Source: Magnolia sinica (lineage: Eukaryota; Streptophyta; Magnoliopsida; Magnoliales; Magnoliaceae). From it: 64,000 nt of DNA. The stretch lies in assembly GCF_029962835.1 (NCBI RefSeq), contig NC_080588.1, positions 19,672,001 to 19,736,000 of the forward strand. The letters are read 5' to 3'. Position numbers and translations under genes: made by a program. This document shows positions 34,943-46,875 of the stretch, in pieces; the first letter of the stretch is position 1; each line of letters starts with the position of its first letter. The notes beneath the pieces were generated by a model. It searched no databases. It was not told the DNA's origin and saw only the letters and a program-made list of their open reading frames with translations.

Positions 34943-35519
34943 TTGCAGTTCAAAAATTAAAATTACCTCTTTTAAACCAATTTCAAAGGCACAAATTCCT
35001 ATAAATTTTCAAACACGATGACTATTTACAATGTATTTCCCATTGCTTTGAAAAAACAAACAGGCCTAAGTGCTGGTGCTTGTTTCTGCATCTCCATTTC
35101 ATTGGGTGGTTATTCTGATTTCCTGCTTGGTATTGATTGTTTCCAAGTTTGTGCTAGTATTTTTGTTCCTTTTTTTAGTGTGTGTTTGGTTTTCCAATTT
35201 CACCCCTATCTTTAAGTTTGGAGAGTGAGGGCATGTTAAGGTGGTGACTCAGCAATTGGCCACATGAATGGTTCATGCTGCTATATTTCTGTTCTCAAAA
35301 TGCAGATCCATCCAATTTTTTTTTGGGTTGGTTGTTTAGTGTCAAGCAGTTGCAGTTGTACTCATGTTTGGCTGTGGGAAACTGCTGGCTGAGAGAGGGC
35401 CCCTTTTGTTAAATCTGAAGCCTGAATCTAAAGTCTGAATCTGAAGTTAGAAAATATTGAGTCTAGAACAACCTGTTTGTTAACTAACGTCGGAAATGTT
35501 TGAAATATTTTTATTTGAT
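34943..35519. other. Gene-free spacer
   Basis: Nothing supported. Low-complexity CTGAATCTGAAGT repeats lie near 35415-35450. Confidence 0.4.
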
Positions 35520-35984
35520 ACATTTGCCCGTCTCCTCATGAAACAGTCGTGATTGAATCCCTACCATTAAAAGCTTCATGGATTCCACCAAAATTTTATT
35601 TGCCATCCAAATTATTGATAAGGTCAAAAAGACCTAAATGAAGAGACCACACAAATATCATCTTAATCCAAAGCTTTTGTGGCTCACAAGAAATTTTTAA
35701 TTGTCATTTACCACAGTTTTGTGGACTGTGGTCCATCTGAGATTTGGATCTGCTTCATTTTTTGGATCATGCCTAAGAATGAGCTTTCTATATGAATGGA
35801 CTGGATAACATGGATGTAGTCACAAACAGTGGGCCTTAGGAGGATTTTAATTTTGGATATCTAATCATCATTGTTTTCCTGTGGTGTGGTTCACCTGAGA
35901 TTTATATCCCTCTCAGTTTTGGGATCAAGCCCTAAAATGATCTATAAAAATGGCTGAAAAACATATATCATGGTGGGGCCCACA
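35520..35984. mobile_element. Foldback-family element, right part
   Basis: Internal landmarks of the family (TTTGCCATCCAAATT, AAAGCTTTTGTGGC, TTTTCCTGTGGTGTGG) lead to a right end at ATCATGGTGGGGCCCAC. An extra repeated block near 35760-35850 suggests two overlapping copies. Confidence 0.65.
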
Positions 35985-36090
35985 GAGAGTAGCCAATCCA
36001 TTTTCCACGGATGGGGAGGCAGATTGGCTAGTGATGGCCGTGGGTTTCCTGCGGAAGCCTTCGGCATCAAGATCCTGAGCAAGGATTCTG

Positions 36091-36322
36091 TGTGGGGTCA
36101 CTGCAATGTTTGTGAGAAAGCCAGCCGTTTTTTTAAAAGATCATTTTAGGACGTGCGACCAAAAATAAGGTGTATCCAAAACTTAAATGGGCGACACTAA
36201 AGGAAACAGTGGGGATTTCGTGACCACCGTTGGATCACCTCATTTTTTGTATAATGTCCTAAAATGATATCTAAAAATGGATGGACGGGTTGAATTTCAC
36301 ACAAACATCAGGGACCCACACA
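36091..36322. mobile_element. Foldback-family element, short
   Basis: The left end GTGGGGTCACTGCAATGTTT and the right end ACAAACATCAGGGACCCACA are imperfect inverted repeats. The middle is deleted relative to longer copies. Confidence 0.65.
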
Positions 36323-36420
36323 GAATCCTTGCGTAGGAACTTACTGTGAAAGGCTTTTGCAGGAAATCCGCGTCCGATAGTGATCCCGCAACTGGCCAAT
36401 GGTTACACGTCGGTGTTCTC

Positions 36421-36744
36421 TGGGCTTCACCATGATGTATTCATTTAATCCACTCCGACCATCTATATTTTCAGGTTATTTTATGACATGATCCCAAAAT
36501 TGAGGTACATCCAAATCTCAATTGGATCACACCATAGGAAACAGTGTTGATTCAACGCCCACCATTAAAAACCTACTGGGCCCACAAAAGTATTGGATCA
36601 TGTTGATATTTGTTTTTCCCTATTATTTTCCTGTGGTGTAGTCCACCTGAGATTTATATATACCTCATTTTTTGTATCAATCAATAAATTGATCTGGACA
36701 AATGGATGGACGGTGTAGATGAAACACAGACATCACGGTGGCCC
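36421..36744. mobile_element. Foldback-family element
   Basis: The left end reads GGGCTTCACCATGATGTATT. The right end reads GGACGGTGTAGATGAAACAC then CATCACGGTGGCCC. Internal ACCATTAAAAACCTACTGGG and TTTTCCTGTGGTGTAG blocks are typical of the family. Confidence 0.75.
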
Positions 36745-36862
36745 AAAGAGCACCGACCACTAGCCACCTTGCTAATGGCAGCCTCACTGGCCAAACAGCG
36801 TCCCCTGGGAGGCCGATTCCACTGGAAAGTCTTCCGCATGAAGTGGGACGTTGGAAATCTAG

Positions 36863-37269
36863 GTGGGGCCCACCGTAATGTTTGTGTGAAATCCATCCGT
36901 TTTGTGAGATCATTTTAAGTCATGGGACCTAAAATAAACTAGATCCAGTACTCAAATGGGCGGAAAACGTGAGGATTGGATGTCCATAATTGAAATATTC
37001 ATTGGCCAAAAAACTTTTCAATCACGATAGTATTTATGGTTTGAGTTCATCTCACTGGCAATGATGTTACGAACGGTATTGATGGCACGTAAACATCATT
37101 GTCGACCATGGGGAGGTTTCAACGGTAGGAATTTTCCTACCCACCTTTTCCTTTAGTGCGGCCCACTTGAGTCTTGTATCATGCTCATTTTTGGTTTGGA
37201 GTCCTGAAATGATCTCAAAACACAGATGGACAGGTTAGATTTATCACAAACATAACAGTGGGCCCCACC
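36863..37269. mobile_element. Foldback-family element
   Basis: The left end GTGGGGCCCACCGTAATGTT and the right end ACATAACAGTGGGCCCCACC form inverted termini. The centre shares GCGGCCCACTTGAGTC with other copies. Confidence 0.75.
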
Positions 37270-37393
37270 TAAGTTTCAAGCCCCGGAGTTTTCTACTAAA
37301 GGCTTTTGCACAAAATCTGCACCCAAATCTGGTTGGAGATGGCCGACTACCCCCATCAAGATCTAGCTAGAGACGGATATTGAAGGGATCTCA

Positions 37394-37813
37394 GGGGCCT
37401 ATAATGATATATATGTTTTATTCATACCGGCCATTCATTTTTTCATATTATTTTAGAAATTTAAGACAAAAAACAAGAGAGATCTAAGGCTTAATTGAGC
37501 CACACTACAAGAAATTATGGGAATTGGGTGCCTATCCTTGAAAACTTCTCGAGGTCACGGAAGGCTCTGATCAAGCTGGTTTTTGTGTTTTTCCTTCATC
37601 CAGGTCGTGTGACTTTATAAAGAGGTTTGATGACAAATAAGCTTCACGGTGGACATTAGGAAGGTTTTAACAATAGTCATTCCAGTCGCACTACTTTCTA
37701 TGGTGTGGTCGATTTGAGCTTTGGATGTGCACCTTTTTTTGGATCATATTTTATAATGATATAGAAAAGTTGATGGATAGTGTAGATCTAACACATAAAT
37801 CATGGTGGGCCCA
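37394..37813. mobile_element. Foldback-family element
   Basis: The left end GGGGCCTATAATGATATATA and the right end AACACATAAATCATGGTGGG are inverted and diverged. Internal GTGTGGTCGATTTGAGCTTT fits the family. Confidence 0.7.
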
Positions 37814-38056
37814 GAGAAGTGTCACACATTAAAAGTTGGATTGTGTATTACGTAAGGGAGAAAATCTACGTAGCAAAGGGTAATTTTGGATTAAAAAATA
37901 ATAATCATGGAGCGCATTCTTGATTCACCATTAAGCTAGACCTCTTTTGCCGAAAAATTTCGACATAAAATGAGGGAGCGCTTTCCTTGTTCCGAGTTAA
38001 GAAACACTATTAAACTTAAAACGCTTTCCAAATTCCCCATTAAGTGTTAACAAACA

Positions 38057-38222
38057 AGCCCAAAGACTAGGTATTGCTAAGCCTCTACTCACAAGAGTTT
38101 CAACACGAGGTCATGGGTTCGAGTACCCATTGTGGTGAAATCCTACTGTGTGGTGTGAGTGCGTGGGTGTGTGAATACATGTGTAAATAAAAAGAAAAAA
38201 AAAAGAAGAAAAAGTAGACACC
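38057..38222 (+). mobile_element. Probable tRNA-derived SINE
   Basis: A B-box-like GGGTTCGAGTACCC (38115-38128) follows CAACACGAGGTCAT, and the unit ends in an A-rich tail near 38190-38215. The A box is weak and no target duplication was identified, so the limits are approximate. Confidence 0.5.
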
Positions 38223-38397
38223 CATTAGGAAGGAGAATTCGACTATCAGAAAGTGCTTGTTTCTTTGAGTCTTGAACCTGCTCATTCCTATTCTAATCTT
38301 TCTCCACAGTGTACATGTTATGCCCTAACTATTAAATCTCTCTTATAGGTAAATTTGTGATATACATTTTAGATTATGAACATGCTAAAGTGTTAGG

Positions 38398-40645
38398 TGT
38401 TCACTCCCCAAGTATAGGGTTGTGATGTAGTAATAAACTCGGTAAGACCGAGGTCGAATCCACAGGGACTGAAACTTGTACGTTTCCGGAAACTGACTAG
38501 ATATAGAACTAGCAAAAAGATGTAATATAAATCCAATGTAAATTGATGAATGATGGTGAGAGATTAATGTAAAAACTTTAAGGAATTCAGAGGAAGGAAA
38601 CTAGGGTTTCAGAGGATCCACTTGTAGAGATCAGGGAGATCTTATGCCTGCTTCAAAAATCATAAAAATTAAACTGAATTTACTTGATCTGGTTTTCAAG
38701 AGATGAAAGGTATATGAATTAGAATGGATTCCATCATCTAACCATGCCCAGGAGACAAAGCAAACAATAGGATTAAACTAATTACCAACCAATCAACAAT
38801 GTATGAGGCTCATGAAGGGTATGTCATCCTACCATGCCCATGAAGCAATGATGAACAACAGGGCTCCCTGACTTCATAAACATAAAAATAGAGAAAAAGA
38901 AATATTCAAAGCCATTGCAAACCCATTATAATTTCAGTCACAACAGACCATTAAAGACTGAGAAAAGATTCCTTTAATAATCAACTTAAAACCAAGTTCA
39001 ATTCATAAAAAAATAGGAAATAGTGTCTCCCATCTCGCTACAGGCTTCACCTCTTAGCCCTAGCTAAGAGGTTTAGCCACACATGACTGGGCTAAACAAA
39101 ACAAGTAATAATAGAGAAAAGAAAGAAAAGAACGAGAGGGAAAAAAAACCAGCTTAAAAACTTCACGTCCTCCTTTCCTTTCTTCTCTATTTCTTCTCTA
39201 CACGTGCAGCAGCAACCCACCTTCCACGTTCCTCTCCTCACGGCTGCACTCCTGACGTCCAGCCAAAAAAACCTCCACGGCAGCTCTATATCCCCAAGTC
39301 CCTGCCAAGCTCTCCCTTTTTAATCCTCCCTTTCACGTTTCAGCCACCCCCTCTTCTTCCAGCCCTCCTTCCCCTTTTTTGTTTTTCTTTCTTCAGCTCC
39401 TTTTATAAACAATAGAGATGGCGGTGGGTGGATGTTTGAGTCAGTGCGTAAGTCGGTTAGAAGAGAACAAGGAGTCACGCACTCCTCTTTCGCAGCAACA
39501 GCGAAAGAGGATCCGGTTTCCACATGCCTTGTTTACGGAACAAAACGCAAACGACCTGCGTTTGGATGGATTTTGGGACAGCTGGTCATCCTCACCGTCT
39601 GTTTGGCCTTCATGGATGGGGATAGTCCCGCCTTTTAGAGCTTATGGACGGTTCAGATCGCAGGTCCGATCACCGCCATGATCGCACAACCCGCCGCGAA
39701 AGTCGGACGACGTCCGGCGCTAAAACAGAGCCTGCAAAGCTCGCTGTCGAAGTTGGTGGGGCTCACATAGCTTCTGTTTTGGGAAATCCACTTCGTCCAC
39801 TGTGTTCTGCTCAAAAAACCAGGCGGAAATCACTGTTTTTGGATCCAAATCGGTGTGGTCCATGGATGCTTTCATTCAGCCGTCCGTCCTGCATTTAAAC
39901 CGAGACCTACGCATATATACGTGCATGGGTTTGGAGAAACTCCTTTTGTACGGTCGGTTCGATCTTCTGGAGTGACTGGATGGTCCGGATTGACCGTGTG
40001 ATCGAAGATAGTGGCCCACTAGATGTCAGCCGCGACTATCTGTTGGCGTTCACAGTGGCAGAAAAACCAGAATTCGATTCCTGTGTTGCCATGCAAGTTT
40101 AGTGCAAAAAGTATACTATGTACACTGTATGATGATTATGAGAAATCCACACCATCCATCTTGTTCCCCATTTCATTTGAGCCGTGGGGGCCGAAGTTAA
40201 AGCGTATCTGGACAGCAGGTGGGCCCCAAATCAGGGTTTTATGGACTGATCTATTAGTTCCGCCACTTTCACGAGGATCCAATGGCTGAAATTTGACGTG
40301 TACGGTTAGTTTTTGGTCCTCGAGCCATATATAAAGTTTCGAGCCAAACAGATGATGGAAACCCAGTGATCTTGCATTCTGGTTGACTTTCAGGCCGCTT
40401 GAGCTTCAGTTTCTCAATTTTCGCGGATCCCTGGCGTGTAATTCCATCGATCTTGGTCCCCTGGAGTCCGTCCCTTGCCTTGGTGCATTCTGAACGTTAA
40501 ATCCGTGCTTTTAGCATCCCGATCCAGTCTCAGCTCGCAATTCCACCTTGCAACACAAACATGATTAAAATGGGCTATTCAACGGTACCATGTTCATAAA
40601 TCCAGGCAATAACTGGGTCTGATATGCAATATTTGACCCTCAACA
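38398..40645 (-). repeat. 3' LTR of the Athila-like element
   Basis: 2,248 bp. A minus-strand TATA box (TTTATAAAA) lies at 39401-39409. Differences from the other LTR include short replaced blocks near 39005-39020, 39345-39360 and 39735-39755. Short frames in it, such as 39432-39638, recur in both LTRs but have no recognisable protein features. Confidence 0.95.
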
Positions 40646-41040
40646 CAACCCCCAACCAGCATTTTGCTAGTCTCGAGCAAAATATGCGAAAAGTAAGTTA
40701 AGAATTACAGAACAATTTCCATAAACTCGAGTGATTTTTGCAGAATAATCCAGATATGAGAATTCTCAGATTCATGAATGTTGGCATTACTTTATCCTGA
40801 AATCAAGGTCAAATATTAATCCATTAATTAGAACGATTCTAAATATTGCGTTCCATGAGTGTATAGTGTAATCTTAGCTTAACACTATTAAAATTCACTT
40901 CTCTATTTTAGGATATCATTGGTAACCACAATAGAATTTATGATAACCAACATCTAAACCAAAACTTGATTCATTCTTCCAGCTTTTGATGATTTTCATA
41001 CTATGTTAACTTTTTTTTTCTTTTTTTAAAAGAAAATCCA

Positions 41041-41172
41041 AGGAGGAGAATCGAATCTACACCTATAGGGAGCAAACCTATGGTAAAGACCGGTCGCCAA
41101 AAAGTTTATGAATGTCAACCTTGGGGAATCAAACCTTCACCTGTAGGGAGCAAACCTATGGTGAAAACCATT
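41041..41172 (-). repeat. Duplicated tRNA-like (SINE-related) unit
   Basis: Two diverged units of about 72 bp contain GGGAGCAAACCTATGGT. On the minus strand each gives a GGTTTGATTCCCC-like B box. They lie within the 3' internal part of the Athila-like element. Confidence 0.5.
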
Positions 41173-42079
41173 CGCCCAATCTTTTCAATTTCTCAGGTTG
41201 GTTCCTTTCAAGCTTAGTGATCACCAAATTAATCCTTCAATAACGAATGAAACCTTAATGTGTAAGTGAGATGTGACATGTGAAATTATAATTCAATCAA
41301 TGTTTAAAACTTCTAATCATGGATTAATAATTCAAACTTAGCTGTGAAATTTAATAGATAACTGAATCCAAGAGTCATAAAGTACCAACATCCCGCATCT
41401 TGAAATTCTAAGTGCCCTAGATGGCCGTCAAAATCACTTCGAATTCATCAGAAAGCCTGAAAAATTAAAAATTTTCACAACTTTGCTCAAGACCAAGAAA
41501 CACTGATTAGGAAACCTAATCTCCCACCCCCAACCAAAAATCTACATTGTCCTCAATGTAAAAGAAATAAACATGCAATGCACATGGGACAAAATAAGTA
41601 AATGAGAAGTGATAGGAAGATAATACCTGAAAGAATCAAGAGGCTTTCCATAGCTATTTACGTAAAAGGGGGTCAGTACAAGAGAGAAACCAACAAAAGT
41701 AAAGACAAAATCCTACCTATACCACTTTCGCAGGTGCTCTCGATTGCATTTAGCATATGCAACAAGCCTTTAAACCCCTAGGTTGCCCCTAGTGGACGAG
41801 TTGTAGTCTCGTGAGGGTTTGCAGTAATGTTACCCACAAACATTGAACTAACTAATGATAAAAACAAAATGAAATGAATAGCTAGGTTGCCTCCCAGGAG
41901 CGCTAAGTTTACCGTCTTCAGCCAGACAAATAAAGCAACTACCCTAGTCCTAAGAAAGCAAGGAAAAACTACTGAATCAAGCCGCAAGGTTCCTCTTTTG
42001 GCCAGTATCTTGATAAGTTTCTCAGTAAGTTCCTCAACAGGATCATCCAAAAGCCCTTTTTGCAATAGGCTTGGACGCC

Positions 42080-43756
42080 TTAGAGCATGACCTTCCATAG
42101 AAACCTATGTACCTCATAAGAAATTTTCCGTTGAAGTGCTTGAGGTATCCATAGTATATACGATTCACCTGTGACAGAAGAAGTTTTAACGTTAGTATCC
42201 CATAGTGAATCAGAAACTACAGGTAGATAAAGTTTAGAAAACTTCACAAGAAGTAATGTAGTCTCAACACATTCCGAAGTGTCAAACTTCGGTTCAATTT
42301 TCAGCTCCTCCTCCCTTAATGGTAAACATTTAGGATCTGTGGAAGAATGGCCTTCAAAGTAAGGGTTCTCTCGGTCAGTGATGACTACCGAGATATTGTC
42401 TTGCAAGGCATTCACTATGTCTCTTATCATGGGATCATTTGAATCTGCAAAGTGTGCTAAACAATCATCAAAAGAGTTGGGACATTCAGCTGAGGGTGAC
42501 TCATTTTCCATATTAAAACTTGTGATGATCTGCCCAAGGAATCTATTGTTTTTAAAGGTAAACGGAGGTGTGCTCTCTTGCTCCAGCCCTACACAGATAG
42601 ATTGAAAATCAATAGGGGAAGCATTGATGTGATCACTTTGTTCATTGAAACTACTCAATCGAGGTGTTGAATTGTCAAACGTGTACAGCTTAGATGGTGG
42701 CCTCAACTTAGTGGTTTCAATTTCCAAGGTCGTAGCGAGCAACTCGTCCTTCTCCCGAATCACATCATCATTTAATTCAGAGGAGTGGTCCAAACATGTT
42801 TCACAAGAGTTAGAAGGGTCGATTGTAAGGGGCTCATCCTCCACCTTAAAATCAGACATGTCAGGTGAGGGGAGTGGCTCATTATGACCGACCACTTCAT
42901 GTACATCTTGATCATTGACCTGGACCAAACTTGAGATTGATTCTAGGGGACTTTGGGCTGTATATTCATGATCATCATCCCAATAAGCATCATTGTCTAA
43001 TTCCGTGCAGTACACACTTGGGATGGGGTCGCTCTCCTCACATTCTACACCTAAGTTCGGTTGAGGTTTGAAAAAACTAACCTCTACGTCATCATTGAGA
43101 TCTTGCGTGTCATGTAAGGAAAGTGTGTCATCATCACTGTATTTGAAAGATACCCACGCATCTTGACCATTCCTTTGAACAGTCATTGAGATCAACTCAT
43201 CGGGAAATTGAACCATATGCTCATTGATAGAATCCAACTCCTCATTTGTAATTCCAGAGTTCTTCCAAAGCGAGTTAGGATCACTTTTCTCGCATTGTAT
43301 TTCTGGAATGAATTGTGGTTGAGATAACCGAGCCTCCTCTATCTTATCAAGGCGCGAATTAAGCGCTTCCAACGATTTTCTCATTTCCGTGAGATAAGCC
43401 AGGCTACGCTGAGCTGAATCCTCTTGGATTGTTTCTGGTTGAATATTAATGGTAGGGTATTCAAGAGGATAATCATTATAACATATAGTTGGTTCATCTT
43501 CCAAATTTTGATGTTTCCCCTGGTAATAGTCACACTGATCATACATGGGAGAATATGATGGTTGATAATAATCCTCGTTTCCATAATTACGATCATATAC
43601 GGCCCTATTAATAGATGGAGGATAACGTTTTAGTCGGTTCTCAATGTCTGTTCTTGATGAAGAAAAATCTTGAGGTATACGTTGAATTCCACAACCCTCA
43701 GGCATTCCCCAATATCTCTTATCCATCTCGGCATATGCACGTACCCACGCTTCCAT
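42080..43756 (-). CDS. 558-aa ORF of unknown function in the Athila-like element
   Basis: The frame is uninterrupted over 558 codons and lies in the element's sense, about 730 bp after the primer site. Residues 1-20 (MEAWVRAYAEMDKRYWGMPE) are aromatic and charged, 45-100 are Tyr/Asn-rich, and 118-143 form a heptad-like stretch (LTEMRKSLEALNSRLDKIEE). Most of the rest is acidic and Ser-rich with internal repeats: ECEESDPIPS resembles QCEKSDPNSL, and EDEPLTIDPSNSCETCLDHS resembles a later ENESPSAECPNSFDDCLAHF. No zinc knuckle, protease, RT or integrase motif is seen. It may be a highly diverged gag or an element-specific protein; I do not recognise the family. A second frame (41778-42098) overlaps its end. 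Confidence 0.6.
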   Translation of the reverse strand: MEAWVRAYAEMDKRYWGMPEGCGIQRIPQDFSSSRTDIENRLKRYPPSINRAVYDRNYGNEDYYQPSYSPMYDQCDYYQGKHQNLEDEPTICYNDYPLEYPTINIQPETIQEDSAQRSLAYLTEMRKSLEALNSRLDKIEEARLSQPQFIPEIQCEKSDPNSLWKNSGITNEELDSINEHMVQFPDELISMTVQRNGQDAWVSFKYSDDDTLSLHDTQDLNDDVEVSFFKPQPNLGVECEESDPIPSVYCTELDNDAYWDDDHEYTAQSPLESISSLVQVNDQDVHEVVGHNEPLPSPDMSDFKVEDEPLTIDPSNSCETCLDHSSELNDDVIREKDELLATTLEIETTKLRPPSKLYTFDNSTPRLSSFNEQSDHINASPIDFQSICVGLEQESTPPFTFKNNRFLGQIITSFNMENESPSAECPNSFDDCLAHFADSNDPMIRDIVNALQDNISVVITDRENPYFEGHSSTDPKCLPLREEELKIEPKFDTSECVETTLLLVKFSKLYLPVVSDSLWDTNVKTSSVTGESYILWIPQALQRKISYEVHRFLWKVML

Positions 43757-43869
43757 GGTAGAACCCTAACTCTGAGTCTAATCCTAGAAGAAAGAAAAAA
43801 AATCCTACAGCAATACATAAAGTAAGAGGAGAAGTTAGAAAGATGTTACCAGACTAGAGATTCTTATAT

Positions 43870-44460
43870 TAAGATCCTGCAAAAGAAAACAACAGAAATT
43901 AGTTTCTAAATCTAAGAATTCTAAAGTAATGTTGTTTTTAAACAAAAAGTTTATAAGTAGAAAATTTCTAAAAATAAATTAGGAAACAAAGTTAGATTCT
44001 AAAAGAGTTAGAACTAGAAAACTAATAAAAATAGAAAGTTAGTTTCTAAAAAGGAAAGTTCCAGAATTAGAAAATTTCTAAAAATAAAGGAAAGATGAGT
44101 TAGTTTCTAAAATTAGAAAGAAAGGAAATAACTAACCAAGTTTCTAAAAACAAAAGAGGAAAGTTTCTAAAAATAAACTATTTCTAAAAATAATAATAAT
44201 AATAAATAAATAAATAAAATAAAATAAAATAGGAAAATACTAGAATTAGAAAATTTCTAAAATTCAAACCCTAATTCTAAAAATAGAAAAAGTAGAGGAA
44301 TTAGAAAAGGATTACCAATTTAGAAGTTTATGTCAGGATCCTACAAAACAGGAAACAAGTTAGTTCTAAAAATCAAATAGAAAAAAATCTAAAACTAAAG
44401 TTAGTAAAATCCTAATCTCAAACTAATTCTAAAACTAATTAATTTCAAAGAAACGTAACC
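43870..44460. repeat. A-rich TTTCTAAAAATA repeats in the element leader
   Basis: Degenerate units around GAAAATTTCTAAAAATAAA recur between the primer site and the 558-aa ORF. They form an untranslated leader with strong strand asymmetry (A-rich on +, T-rich on the sense strand). Confidence 0.75.
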
Positions 44461-44489
44461 GTCAGTCCCCGGCAACGGCGCCAAAAACT

Positions 44490-46759
44490 TGTTCACTCCC
44501 CAAGTATAGGGTTGTGATGTAGTAATAAACTCGGTAAGACCGAGGTCGAATCCACAGGGACTGAAACTTGTACGTTTCCGGAAACTGACTAGATATAGAA
44601 CTAGCAAAAAGATGTAATATAAATCCATTGTAAATTGATGAATGATGGTGAGAGATTAATGTAAAAACTTTAAGGAATTCAGAGGAAGGAAACTAGGGTT
44701 TCAGAGGATCCACTTGTAGAGATCAGGGAGATCTTATGCCTGCTTCAAAAATCATAAAAATTAAACTGAATTTACTTGATCTGGTTTTCAAGAGATGAAA
44801 GGTATATGAATTAGAATGGATTCCATCATCTAACCATGCCCAGGAGACAAAGCAAACAATAGGATTAAACTAATTACCAACCAATCAACAATGTATGAGG
44901 CTCATGAAGGGTACTGTCATCCTACCATGCCCATGAAGCAATGATGAACAACAGGGCTTCCTGACTTCATAAACATAAAAATAGAGAAAAAGAAATATTC
45001 AAAGCCATTGCAAACCCATTATAATTTCAGTCACAACAGACCATTAAAGACTGAGAAAAGATTCCTTTAATAATCAACTTAAAACCAAGTTCAGTTCAGA
45101 AATTTAAATTAAATGCATGAAATAGTGTCTCCCATCTCGCTACAGGCTTCACCTCTTAGCCCTAGCTAAGAGGTTTAGCCACACATGACTGGGCTAAACA
45201 AAACAAGTAATAATAGAGAAAAGAAAGAAAAGAACGAGAGGGAAAAAAAACCAGCTTAAAAACTTCACGTCCTCCTTTCCTGTCTTCTCTATTTCTTCTC
45301 TACACGTGCAGCAGCATCCCACTTTCCACGTTCCTCTCCTCACGGCTGCACTCCTGACGTCCAGCCAAAAAGCCTCCACGGCAGCTCTGAATCCCCAAGT
45401 CCCTGCCAAGCTCTCCCTTTTTAATCCTCCCTTTCACGTTTCAGCCACGCTGCCAGCAGCCAAGCCACGTCCAGCCCTCCTTCCCCTTTTTCATTTTTCT
45501 TTCTTCAGCTCCTTTTATAAACAATAGAGATGGCGGTGGGTGGATGTTTGAGTTAGTGCGTAAGTCGGTTAGAAGAGAACAAGGAGTCACGCACTCCTCT
45601 TTCGCAGCAACAGCGAAAGAGGATCCGGTTTCCACATGCCTTGTTTACGGAACAAAACGCAAACGACCTGCGTTTGGATGGATTTTGGGACAGCTGGTCG
45701 TCCTCACCGTCTGTTTGGCCTTCATGGATGGGGATAGTCCCGCCTTTTAGAGCTTATGGACGGTTCAGATCGCAGGTCCGATCACCGCCATGATCGCACA
45801 ACCCGCCGCGAAAGTCGGACGACGTCCGGCGCTAAAACAGAGCCTGCGAAAGGCTTTCGCTGTGACTTGGTGGGGCTCACATAGCTTCTGTTTTGGGAAA
45901 TCCACTTCGTCCACTGTGTTCTGCTCGAAAAACCAGGCGAAAATCACTGTTTTTGGATCCAAATCGGTGTGGTCCATGGATGCTTTCATTCAGCCGTCCG
46001 TCCTGCATTTAAACCGAGACCTACGCATATATACGTGCATGGGTTTGGAGAAACTCCTTTTGTACGGTCGGTTCGATCTTCTGGAGTGACTGGACGGTCC
46101 GGATTGACCGTGTGATCGAAGGTAGTGGCCCACTAGATGTCAGCCGCGACTATCTGTTCGCGTTCACAGTGGCAGAAAAACCGGAATTCGATTCCTGTGT
46201 TGCCATGCAAGTTTAGTGCAAAAAGTGTACTATGTACACTGTATGATGATTATGAGAAATCCACACCATCCATCTTGTTCCCCATTTCATTTGAGCCGTG
46301 GGGGCCGAAGTTAAAGCGTATCTGGACAGCGGGTGGGCCCCAAATCAGGGTTTTATGGACTGATCTATTAGTTCTGCCACTTTCACGAGGATCCAATGGC
46401 TGAAATTTGACGTGTACGGTTAGTTTTTGGTCCTCGAGCCATATATAAAGTTTCGAGCCAAACAGATGATGGAAACCCAGTGATCTTGCATTCTGGTTGA
46501 CTTTCAGGCCGCTTGAGCTTCAGTTTCTCAATTTTCGCGGATCCCTGGCATGTAATTCCATCGATCTTGGTCCCCTGGAGTCCGTCCCTTGCCTTGGTGT
46601 ATTCTGAACGTTAAATCCGTGCTTTTAGCATCCCGATCCAGTCTCAGCTCGCAATTCCACCTTGCAACACAAACATGATTAAAATGGGCTATTCAACGGT
46701 ACCATGTTCATAAATCCAGGCAATAACTGGGTCTGATATGCAATATTTGACCCTCAACA
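44490..46759 (-). repeat. 5' LTR of the Athila-like element
   Basis: 2,270 bp. It is the sense 5' LTR because the primer-site region adjoins its inner edge. The minus-strand TATA box is at 45513-45521. Confidence 0.95.
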
Positions 46760-46875
46760 TTAGGATTCCTTTCTTGTATGAACTGCAGTTAGCAGTTGAA
46801 TTACTTATTTTGTGGATCATGAAGAAAATGGTTTGAGATTCATGAGAACAGGTTAGCTTATCCTTAAGTGGTATT

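Larger units (their letters stand above)
38398..46759 (-). mobile_element. Complete Athila-like non-autonomous LTR retrotransposon
   Basis: LTRs at 38398-40645 and 44490-46759 flank 3.84 kb of internal DNA. TTAGG duplicates the target on both sides (38393-38397 and 46760-46764). On the minus strand the 5' LTR (right copy) starts TGTTGAGGGTCAAATATTGC and ends GGGGAGTGAACA. Then comes TTTTTGGCGCCGTTGCCGGG, the primer-site region typical of Athila elements. A G-rich GGTTGGGGGTTG precedes the 3' LTR, after the GAGACTAGCAAAATGC block also common in that lineage. No protease, RT, RNase H or integrase is present. The LTRs differ at scattered bases and a few short blocks, so the insertion is fairly young. 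Confidence 0.95.

Noticed and set aside
36677-36918. Overlapping frames of 70-78 codons on both strands
   Set aside because: They lie across foldback-element ends and a short spacer; no protein similarity is recognisable.
39432-39638. Small protein frame present in both Athila LTRs
   Set aside because: Conserved only because the LTRs are copies; antisense to element transcription and without recognisable motifs.
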